DNA of 64,000 nt from Azadirachta indica. Lineage: Eukaryota; Streptophyta; Magnoliopsida; Sapindales; Meliaceae. Positions 1-9,889 of this stretch are shown one piece after another. The notes beneath the pieces were generated by a model, which was not told the DNA's origin, did no database searches, and saw only the letters and a program-made list of their open reading frames with translations. Both the position numbers and the translations under genes were made by a program. Numbering within the stretch: position 1 is the stretch's first letter; each line of letters begins with the position of its first letter. The stretch is from the NCBI GenBank assembly GCA_022749755.1, contig CM040445.1, positions 558,001 to 622,000 of the forward strand. The letters run 5' to 3'.

Positions 1-105
1 GATTCCTTTTTCCTTCACAGTATTTTGCCTTACTCTCTACCTCTAGCCAAGAAAACTTAAATCTTATAACACTTGCAAGAAATGTGTTACTGGGTGGTGA
101 AGCAG

Positions 106-1906
106 ACGTCTTTAACAAGTTCAAGGACGCCAATGGGAACTTCAATGCTTCTCTTACAAAAGATGTTCGAGGAATGTTAAGTTTGTATGAAGCTGCACAT
201 CTGAGGGTGCCTGGAGAAATTGTACTCGACGAAGCGCTTGCTTTCACTATGAGTTACCTTGAGACAGTGGCAGACCAGTTCAGCTCCCCACTAGCAGCAC
301 AAGTTAATCGTGCGATAAATCAACCTCTGCGCAAAAGCTTACCAAGGCTTGAAGCAAGACATTACATGGCATTCTATCAGCAAGACCCTTCACACAATGA
401 AGCTCTATTAACCTTTGCAAAGTTAGATTTCAACATGCTACAGAAATTGCACCAGAGAGAAGTCAGTGATATCGTAAGGTAACAATCATTTCATGCTACA
501 GTAAGCAGCTCAGGATTATTGGCTTCTTATATATGCATGCATACATATATATATATATATGTAAACAGGTGGTGGAGAAGTTTTGATGTTCCGAATAAGC
601 TACCATTTATAAGAGACAGAGTGGTGGAGTGCTATTTCTGGATATTGGGAGTGTATTTCGAGCCACAATATCTCTTGGGTAGAAGGATATTGTGTAAAGT
701 GATTGCGATGTCTTCTATTATCGATGACATATATGATGCATACGGGACCCTTGAAGAACTTGAGCATTTTACCACAGCAATTGAGAGGTTAATTTGATTT
801 AGTTTGTTCACTTTTGTCTTTTGCCCAAAAATCGATATCTACTTAATATTATCGTTATTATTCTAAAATAGGTTGTCATTTTTAATTTGTTTTTCCAGGT
901 GGGATATCAGTGCCATAGATCAGCTGCCTGAGTACATGAAATTATGTTATGGGGCCCTTCTTGATATTTACAGTGAATTTGAGAATGATCTGGCTAAGTA
1001 AGGAAATTTATACCGCCTTCCTTACGCAAAAGAAGCGGTGAGTTTTCTATGTTAATCGTACCTCTTTGTGGAGAAACGAAATTTTAAAAAGAAAAAAAAA
1101 AATTCATTTTAGTTTAAAAATCCCCATCCTCTTCTTTTATTTTTTAATACATCGGAAGTGTAATTTTCAGTCCATCATATACGTACAATTTTACTTCAAA
1201 ATCAAATTCCTAAATAAAAATAAAAATAAAAATATGATTGCTGTTTTTCATTTCATTTCTGATCAGATGAAGAATTTAGCAAGAAATTACATGATCGAAG
1301 CTAGATGGTGTGACCAAGGATATATACCGACGATGGAGAAATACATGTCTACTGCATTAATTACCTGTGGCTACTTACTATTAGCAACATCTGCTTTCAT
1401 GGGAATGGGAGATATTGTTACCAAAGAATCGATGGAATGGGTGTCCGGCAATCCTAAAATCGTCAAGGCTTCCTCAGTAATTTGCAGACTCATGGATGAC
1501 ATGGTTTCCCATAAGGTACTTACAGCAATAACTAACCGGTTGATTAGCAATACTAATTAATTAGAGTTATTTTGGACTAATTAATTAATATTTATATCAT
1601 GCGAAGTTCGAGCAAATGAGAGGACATGTTGCCTCAGCTGTAGATTGCTACATGAAGCAGCATGGCCTCTCGGAAGATGAGGTGGAAAAAGTGTTTCGTG
1701 AAGAAGTTGCAAATGCGTGGAAAGACATAAACGAGGAGGTCCTCAGGCTCAGAGCAACAGGTGTTCCCATGGCTCTGATGGATCGGGTTCTTAATCTTGC
1801 GCGTTTAATGGATGTTCTATACAAGCATGGGGATTCCTACACCAATCCTCATTTGATGAAAGATCATGTTGCCGCGTTGCTCAAGGATCCCGTTATGGTC
1901 GTTTGA
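106..1906 (+). pseudogene. Sesquiterpene synthase (TPS-a class), exons 3-7, with in-frame stop
   Basis: Class I terpene synthases of the TPS-a clade cyclise farnesyl diphosphate in the cytosol. Exons: 106-478 (373 bp), 569-787 (219), 899-1037 (139), 1267-1515 (249), 1607-1906 (300), all with GT/AG borders and matching phases. This is the canonical TPS-a exon-size series; exons 1-2 lie left of the window and 1-105 is intron. Exon 4 carries the metal-binding DDIYD motif, and the exon 6/7 junction forms the NSE/DTE motif (DD..S...E). The C-terminus ends LLKDPVMVV. In exon 5 the codon expected to be Glu (…LAK-E-G…YAKEA) is TAA at 999-1001, so translation would stop before the second metal-binding motif. 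The same change creates a donor-like AA|GTAAGG, but using it breaks the frame into exon 6. It is probably a pseudogene or null allele; a base-call error is the alternative. Confidence 0.85.
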
Positions 1907-4190
1907 AGATTAATAATATTGTTACTTCTCTTAATATATAATGTTATATATGCTACCTCTTTAATAATTATAAATTACTTCAAAACTTGGTGCATGTCCT
2001 CGGGGAATCCATCCCATCTTGCACATGCACGCATGGAATAAAAGGTTTATTGAAGTAATCACTCAATTCTTTGATGTTTTTACAGTCATTATTAATTTTC
2101 TAATTACCCTTGCCAGAGAAATAAAGAAGAAGATTCATATTAATAATTACCATAATATATGATCGTTACATAATTGAAGAATTAATTAATATTGCATGGT
2201 AAATGCCAGATAAAGTAGTACGATCGAGGATGCGTGGCCATAGGTTTTCGGAACGTGGACAACGTTGCGGTGCCGGTCCTTGTAACCCTGGATTCCTTTC
2301 TTGTGTTTTCTGCTGTTTCATGTTATGGCTTAATCGTCTGTCTTTTGGCCACTCAATAGAACTGTGCTGCGCTTGCTTTAAATTTGCTAGAGAAATTAAG
2401 ATGATAACACGTTTGTGGCCACGATTCTATTTATTTATTTATCTAATAATAAAACCACAATCTACTGAGACCAGATCCTAAAATTACCAAAATTAACTTT
2501 AAATTTTTTGAAATCATTGTATAAATAAAAATTAAATTCCTTGCCAAATTGAATAACAGCTAGAGAAAACTCCACTACAATTGAAGAGCTAATTCTTGTC
2601 TATGATCCAAAATACCGGGCATGACTATAATGAATACTGTATGTACGCATATGTTTTAGTGAGTTATATTGTATATTTTATAAAGTATTTCACATTTATT
2701 TTTATAACTATATTAATTTATTATTAATATAATATAATATAATATAATATGCATAACGGGAGTTATAAAAAATATAATATGAAAATAAATCAATTTTTAT
2801 GGTATTATATATTTCATTTTACCATGGTTTTAGTTAATTTTGTACCACTGATCAAATTTAAATTTGATTTAATGGTTATAAATAAAAAAATATTATAGAA
2901 AGACATGTCTCAAATGAAATAGTATATATATACTTTTAGATAAATATCATATTTTACTCATAAAATATAGAGAGAAAAAAAAAAATCCTTTCTACACTCT
3001 TCTCATCTTCTATCTCTTCAAAAGTTTATTAAAGAACATAAAAATATTTAATGTTGATCTAGGATTTTATATAGACAGTACATTCTTAAATAATTAACAG
3101 TCATTATATCCTAGGGAGGAGGTTATCTTTCGTGTAAGGTTAAAAATTTTCCTAACACAGTCTTGGTTTATTAGTCTTCTGATATTAATTCTTTGTATCA
3201 TCAATTTTTCAAATTCTCTAACAAATTATGCTTCAATGTATAGTATAAATATCAAGATTAATATTTTGCAATATTCGAGAAGGATTCTTGGTATGTGCTA
3301 TTAATTCAAATTATTTGATTTTGACCTCCACCTCATACACAAACAAATTTGACCTCTTACTTCAGATAAACCATCTAAATTATTTCCTTAATTAATTAAA
3401 AATAAATATATAAAAACAATAAAAAGTAGTAGAATAAAATTTTGGATTAGTCTGATTGCAACATGGGCCAATTCAACAATAATACCGACAAAAAAAAAAA
3501 AAAAAGAAGAAGAAGAAGGTAAAATGTAATTGATGTAACGGTCGCAACATATTCCGAGAGTGCCTACTTTTGATATCGGGCCGAGATGTGCTTTAAGCCT
3601 CAATATTCCTCAGCATATATACATAGGAGAGAATGCAAATAAGCAGGCCTTTGATTGATAAAAGATAAGGTTAATATTAATCAGTTTGTTGATCCAATAT
3701 TTTAGAAATCGCTGTCACGTAATTGGACGGTATTTTGAGAAATTAATGGATGCTATTTTGGTTAACACCCGATTTGGATTGAGAATTTTGAGATATGATT
3801 CAATTAAACCAATTAAGAATGAGAATTTGCGAATCGCTCGTACACTTTTGTGTTGATTATTCCAATACAACACTGATTAACCTTACATATAAGCACTTCA
3901 TGTTCAATTAAAGGGAATTACTTGATTGAGGCTAGCAAGACATGACAAGCAGCTCTAATGATATATTATAGTCAAATTTTTAAATACAAGACTATGTTTC
4001 AAGAATTAAATTTAAATAGTGTATAGAAGGTTATACAAATTCATTCTACAGATGAAATGCCGGAAAATTTAAAAGAATTATATATAACATGATGATAATA
4101 TAATTTTTTTTACATATAAAAATTTATATTTTTAATATTATTGATCCACATCAATTTACTTAAATTCTAAAGAGAATTGACGACATATCT
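1907..4190. other. AT-rich intergenic DNA
   Basis: This holds the terpene synthase 3' flank and then simple AT-rich sequence, including a short TAATA array near 2720-2750. A slightly GC-richer stretch at 2203-2400 can be read as a 92-codon Cys-rich frame. I see no splice partner, homology or codon bias there and do not call it a gene. Confidence 0.5.
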
Positions 4191-4785
4191 CACTATTGGT
4201 ATTGAAAATTATAACTTCCAATATTACACAGTAAAAATTATATTTTTTTTATTTTTTTGTAAAAAAGAAGAATTTTATTGCTTAATTAATAAAGAAACGT
4301 GCCTCTATCTACATAGATAGAGCATATTATATATTCTGTTGGTTTCCTTATCCTAATAGTATTAGAAATTAAAATTTTCATAAAATTTAAAGTGTATCTT
4401 GCGGGATTCTAATTTACTTTAAATTAAAACTTCCAATTTCAGCTTTTCTTTTTTCATAAGAATTTCTTTTTACTGATAACCTTACTAACTAATTAGACTT
4501 ACTTGTGTGATACCTAACCAAAATTCTTCTTAAACTGATCTAAATAAGACGTATTGGAACTACTCAAACATCAAACCAGTTAGCACGTAGTCCATTCGCT
4601 CCATACGCCCAAGGTCTCTTTCCCATACACCAAAATGGTTTCCTTAAGCTTGCAACGTCAGCCAGATTTTTCTGATCAGACATAGTCTAATCAGGATCCC
4701 TCTTCAACCAAACTGAATAGATATATGGGCTTATTGTCGTGTAGCCTATTAACCCCTCAGGCCTCAAGCCATTCTCCCAAACATC
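4187..4785. repeat. Long dispersed direct repeat, copy A
   Basis: Collinear with copy B (8668-9234), roughly 80-85% identical by eye. Shared blocks include AACTTCCAATAT near the start, AACGTGCCTCTAT, AGTGTATCTTGCG, the ACACGTAGTCC region and CAGACATAGTCTAATCAGGA. Both copies end near TTAACCCCTCA. They could be LTRs of a degraded element (copies open TGGTATTG and TGATACCG), but I found no primer-binding site, polypurine tract or coding sequence between them. Confidence 0.65.
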
Positions 4786-5034
4786 AAGCCCCTCAATTTT
4801 TAGTGAAACTACATATTTTAATGAAACTAACCCTTTCACTGGAAACTTTATTTAAGAATGATCCACAGACTTGAATTTAAAACCTGAATCTAAGCATCCA
4901 CCAACAATTCCTTTTCTCAATTATAGATAACCAGGAGATTTCTGGGCCTGAGTTCATTTTCAAGTCTTCTCCATATTTTTTGAATAAAATAGCATAGGCC
5001 TTTACCACTTCAAACGGGCGCTTCACCCCTATTT

Positions 5035-5400
5035 TCTTTTTTTTTTTTTGAATTAGAAAGAACGGGTCCTTACTTACTTATGGGGGGATGAAAGACAAAG
5101 AAAGGAATCAGGGGGCTTTATGATCGGAGAAAGGGAGGGGGCGAGGTTGGTGTGTCACTGGGTCGGTGGGGGAACCTGTAGGAAGGGGGGACGACCCGCC
5201 GAATTCACATCAGAAATCGCCAACATGAACACAAACGAAATCTTGAATTGCGTATAGAAACAGAAACAAAACGAACCACTTATATTCTCGGAGCTGAGGT
5301 ATATGGAGAATGGCTTTTTGGTCCCTTTCATCCAATGGTTAGGACATCGTCTTTTCATGTCGAAGACAGATTATACTATTCTTGAATAAAGGGCGGAGTA
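5035..5400. other. Organelle-derived (probably mitochondrial) nuclear insert
   Basis: A sharply GC-richer block in very AT-rich surroundings that ends in a truncated organelle-type tRNA-Glu. I read it as a nuclear mitochondrial segment (NUMT) of about 0.35 kb. The contrast in composition and the tRNA are visible; assignment of the remaining bases to mitochondrial DNA is inference. Confidence 0.5.
5321..5367 (+). pseudogene. Truncated mitochondrial-type tRNA-Glu (UUC)
   Basis: The segment begins GTCCCTT (acceptor 5' strand), then TC, a D-arm with GTCC-like/GGAC stems around CAATGGTTA, and an anticodon arm with loop TTTTCAT (anticodon TTC). After CGAAGAC the sequence diverges, so the T-arm and the 3' acceptor strand are missing. 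It cannot be functional. It matches my memory of plant mitochondrial trnE, not the plastid gene, which begins GCCCCCAT. Confidence 0.6.
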
Positions 5401-5477
5401 AGGCTTGGATTTTGACCAGGTCTTCTCTTTTATCCGTTTTTGAATTAAATAAACTTTATGATTCTCTTGATTATTGT

Positions 5478-6362
5478 ATAGTTTGAACTGAGGTCAAATT
5501 TTTTTATAACAACTTTTTGAGACTTATTAATTCTTCCAGCATCTGTTGTTCAATTGAAACTAAGGCCGAATCTTATTGCAATATTTTACTAAGTAAACGA
5601 ACTCCACTTGAATTTCGAACTATTATTATTTGATTTAAACTGTGATCAGATCTTTTTACACGAGTTTGTTGAATAAACAAAATTTGTCGATCTTTCGATC
5701 TGAACTATGGTCAAATCTTTTTATGAAAATTTCTCGATCTTCCAATCTGAATTGTGGTCAAATCTTTTTATGAAAATTTTTCGATCTTCCAATTTGAACT
5801 GTGGTTAAATCTTTTTATGGCAGTTTGCTAAATAAATAGAATTTATTGATCTTCTGACTTGATTTGAAATGTGGTCAGATCTTTTTATAGTAGCTCGTTA
5901 AATAAACAAAATTTATTAATCTTCGAAGTACTATTATCTAATTTAAACTGTGATAAAATTTTTTATAACGAGTTACTGAATAATCAAAATTTATGAATTT
6001 TCTAGTCCCTATTATCTTATTTAAACTGTGATCAAATCTTTTTATGACAATTCATTGAATAAACAAAATTTAATAATTTTCTAATCATCGTCATCTAATT
6101 TAAACTGTGATCAGATCTTTTTATAACAATTGGTTAAACAAACAAACTCCGTGAAATTTTCAATCATCAGTGTTTTGATCTGAACTGTGATCAGATCTTT
6201 TTTATAATAACTGTCCGGATACTAAGATATCAGCACAAAATAATCGCTGTGATCAAAATCATGTTTAAATCTTTTTATCAACGATTCTTCAAGGGTAATA
6301 CTTCTTCAGCGTCTCTACGTTCCATGGTTGCTTGATTTGAACTGTGATCAGATTTTTCTCCT
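5478..6362. repeat. Degenerate tandem array (about 12 units)
   Basis: A core of the type GAACTGTGATCAGATC followed by TTTTTAT recurs at about 5481, 5634, 5699, 5747, 5792, 5863, 5941, 6018, 6099, 6179, 6248 and 6335. Spacing is irregular, mostly 45-80 bp. Units often continue with an AATAAACAAAATTTAT-like spacer and a GATCTTC-like segment. The units are too divergent and unevenly spaced for a CRISPR-like structure, and this is a plant. Confidence 0.75.
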
Positions 6363-8330
6363 GAAGAGTAGAATATTAGCCCATGTAACCTCTTTTTTTT
6401 CTTTTTTTAAGAGAAGCTGACACTGCGAAGGTGCATGGTGTTGGTTTTTTACTCTTCTTCACTTAGAAATAGTGAGCCATGAAAGTTTATACAAAAAACC
6501 ACCAGAAATTGATTAAACGTAAACGAATAAATGATGATATATATACTCAAAACACTTGTATAATATAAATAAATTAAACATATCATCAATTCATGATATG
6601 TAGAAAAAAATTAGAGGAGAGTATACATTAAATGATAATTGAAACTCATTTGGTTTGTATAATATTATATCTTATAAATTTATTCAAAACATAGATTTTC
6701 TATAATAAAAGGAAATCAATTTCAATTTAACATATACAATTATTTTCAATAGTACTTGTTCTTCTCATAGTTAAATAGAAATAACTAATCATGATCTCTT
6801 TTTTTATTATTATTGTTATTTCTTTATTCATACTGGTAATTGATGAATTTTTTTCTAAATTATAAAAATAATTATCAATTATAAATAAAGAACAAAAACT
6901 ACAAAGATACTTTGAAATTATATTATAATAAATTAAGAACTATAGTATCTTCAATTCAAAACATAAGTATAGTATGCTTAGAATAAATCTATAAATAAAT
7001 TATAAATTTTTGGCTATATACCAATAATTGAAAATTACTAATCATATAAGAATTATTTTAATAATCATTAGGATCAAAATATTAAGGATTCAGACAATTT
7101 TGCCTTAAAAGATAAGTTTTTAAAGTCAAAAAGCATAAATAATCAACAGATAAAGGTATATAAAATAGACATATTAGATTCAAATGATATTTATCTCTAA
7201 ACCCAAATGATATTTATTATTAGTCGGGTGATATTTATATGGAACTCAATTGACGTTGTTGGCAGAACCCAATGATATTTAAGTATTTTAATAATATTTA
7301 TTATTAGTATGGGTGATATTTTTTAAGTAGATTCAATGATATTTAATTTGAATTATGTATTTTTGCAATCTTTTTTTTTTCAGCTCCAGAATTTTTTATT
7401 TCTATTTTTTTAATATTACTTTTTTGTTTAAACTGATCAACTTGCCAAATTATTATTACAATTAAATTACGTGTCTCACGTAATTCCTCACTAAAATATC
7501 CTATAAGTTTATTTCTATAAAATCTAGGACAATGAGACTCATTAAATCTTAAGCAATAACTAAAATTTTTAACATAAACAATATCTTATAAGCATCTTTG
7601 TACCACAAACAGCCAACTAAATGTGGCTACAGTTGATTAATGTGTTACAATTAATTAATATTCCTATCTAATCATCAAACCAGCCAGTTTAAGATTTCAG
7701 TCTGACATGCAGTCAATTCTATATGAATATATGTCTGCCTATATGTATATAAAAACAACTGCATTGAATATCAACGTATGTATATAATAATCTTATACTG
7801 TTAATTATATTTTAGCTTTGAATTGTAAACATTTAATCAATGCCTTTGTAACTAAGACAGGTAGCATACGTGTATACAATTCATTCCAATGAAGTTGTCA
7901 CATTATTTGCCATAATATATATAAACAATGCTAAGTAATAAATTGATTAATAAATATTAGATAAAACAGGGTTACAATTTTGTAAGACCCTTAATTGCAA
8001 CGAGTTCCATATTTCACATCTATAAGCTGCATTCCCGCATTAATAACAGTTCCAATCAAACCATCAAAATTCACTACAAATCAACGAACTTATCAAATGC
8101 CATTCACTCGTAAAAGCAATCTCACCAACCAATATATGAATTGGGACCATGCTTATTAGATAATTACTTAGTTCCTAAAATTGTAAACTTCAAAAACCAT
8201 AAAACAGTAATTATAAAATAAGGGGTTTTAAATTATTTTTGATTACATACAAATTAAATTTCTTATACTTTACTTTGAAATTAAGGGTATTATAGTCATA
8301 TAAATAAAATTAAATGGTCAACTAATGGTT
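6363..8330. other. AT-rich non-coding DNA between repeats
   Basis: No gene, RNA or terminal repeat recognised. A short family of GATATTTA-type motifs recurs at about 7185-7345, which may be a decayed repeat. Confidence 0.45.
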
Positions 8331-8332
8331 CA

Positions 8333-8416
8333 GGGGAGGTAAGTGTGCCTTTCCTTAAACCTTTCATCTAAGTGTTAAAATCTCAAACCTCAAGAGAGGT
8401 ATGTGTTAATAACCCT
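8333..8416. repeat. Orphan terminal repeat related to the element at 20367-21543
   Basis: AGGGGAGGTAAGTG, then CATCTAAGTG, AAATCTCAAA and a TAATA-CCCT-like end occur in the same order as in the right terminal repeat of the 1.18-kb TIR element (21457-21543). I found no partner arm nearby, so this is a solo or decayed terminus. Confidence 0.5.
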
Positions 8417-8667
8417 ATAAAATAATTATATGCAACATATTGGGCTCGAGTTTAGATAAGATAGTTAGACTGCATCCCAAATATCTATGCGCATTTTAAT
8501 ATCAAATTAACTACAGTTATATATTTATATCCATTAATTATTCTACGATTCGATAAATCATTATACTTAACTTATGTTTTACCATGAAATTTTGTTGTCG
8601 TGCTAAACTCTTCTCAAATAATAATAAATTGACTTCTTGTCCTTTTCTTATAAACGGCATTAACTGT

Positions 8668-9234
8668 TGATACCGAAAATTGTAACTTCCAATATCGCAC
8701 AATAAAAATTATATATTTTTTTTTTCTTCTTTGTGAGAAAAAAAAAAAAATTTTATTACTAAATTAGTAAAGTAACGTGCCTCTATTTACATGGATAAGA
8801 CATAATATATATCCAGCCAGTTTTCTTACCCTAATAGTATTAATAATTGGAATTTTCATAAAATTCAAAGTGTATCTTGCGAGATCATAATTTGCCTTAA
8901 ATTAAAACTTTTAATTTCAGTTTTCCTTTTTTCATAAGGATTTTTTTCTAGTGACAATTTTACTAATTGATCAAACTCACTTGTGTGATATCCAACCAAA
9001 ATTATTTCTAATCTAATTTAAATAAAATATATTAGAACTGCTCAAGCATGAAGCCAATTAACACGTAGTCCGTTGGATCCATGAGCTTAAGGTCACTTTC
9101 CCACACACCAAAACAGTTTCCCTGAACTTGTCACGTCTGACAGATTTTTCTAATCAGACATAGTCTAATCAGGATCCTTCCTTAACCTCATGTGCAACTT
9201 ATTAACCCCTCAAGCTTCAAGTTGTTTTCTTAAA
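8668..9234. repeat. Long dispersed direct repeat, copy B
   Basis: Second copy of the repeat at 4187-4785, same orientation. It ends close to the truncated OCT promoter copy that follows. Confidence 0.65.
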
Positions 9235-9609
9235 CACTCCCGGTTATAATTAATGGTAAAAAATAAAATAAAACAAAAAATGTATTGATTTTTTAATAAT
9301 TTTTTAATGGTTAACATAATAGACAATTATTATTTAAATGATATTTGACAATATTAAAACGGAAAATGTCAAATGTTTAGCACGCCCTACTTGTCTTATA
9401 AAATTAGATTTCCGACTCACTTCCAATATTAACTTGGAATAAATTAAATTGACTTTATTAAAAGCAAGTTTTCTGTTTACAATGCTAATCCTTTTTCCAA
9501 TATGGCACTGGCACGTTTAAAGTATCAAACTCCGAGATCCCACGAACATTCCCTCTTTCAGTCTCTGTCGACATTTGTCGCCCCTCCCTTCAGAGAAGAA
9601 GAAACGTGG

Positions 9610-9889
9610 ATCATCCATAATCAACGGCTCCAAAAGCCTCCACGCGTCACATCAACAATGGTGTGTCTAGCTGTAGGACAGCCAATGACAGCATCACCCT
9701 GACTTTAACTTTATATAAACGCTCCTTTTCTCTTGCTCTATTTACAGAACACGTTAACTGGTGGTACCACATAACATGAAATCAGATCCGCCCCACCTTG
9801 GAAGCCCGGGAACGACAAATCTCTCCGTCAGAACAGCGGCCACAGTCACCGTCCCCATCACCATCACCATCACCGTCGCCTTTAGTTAA
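9610..9889 (+). pseudogene. Truncated duplicate of the OCT promoter and first codons
   Basis: A block containing ATAATCAACGGCT, CAAAAGCCTCCACG and CATCAACA, then a TATATAA box (9711-9719) and CTCTTG, matches the region directly upstream of the OCT gene (about 12720-12840) in order and spacing. The ATG at 9776 opens MKSDPPHLGSPGTTNLSV, which aligns with the OCT start MRSKPASDPGDDKSLRL. It then runs into a short ATCACC repeat encoding Thr/Ile/Val and stops at TAA 9887-9889 after 37 residues. No transporter core follows. The G-box/ABRE CACGTG of the intact promoter reads CACGCG here. Confidence 0.7.

Noticed and set aside
84..105. Extension of the first terpene synthase exon upstream to 84 or 21
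   Set aside because: The open frame continues, but the residues do not match the family. An acceptor CAG at 103-105 gives exactly the canonical 373-bp exon with correct phase, so 1-105 is intron.
2203..2481. Cys-rich 92-codon open frame
   Set aside because: No homology, splice context or codon bias; it overlaps ordinary intergenic sequence.
5321..5367. Functional tRNA-Glu
   Set aside because: The T-arm and 3' acceptor strand are absent.
5478..6362. CRISPR array
   Set aside because: This is plant nuclear DNA, units are degenerate, spacers are related to each other and spacing is irregular.
4187..9234. Firm call of a complete LTR retrotransposon
   Set aside because: No matching target duplication, primer-binding site, polypurine tract or coding domain could be found at the predicted positions.
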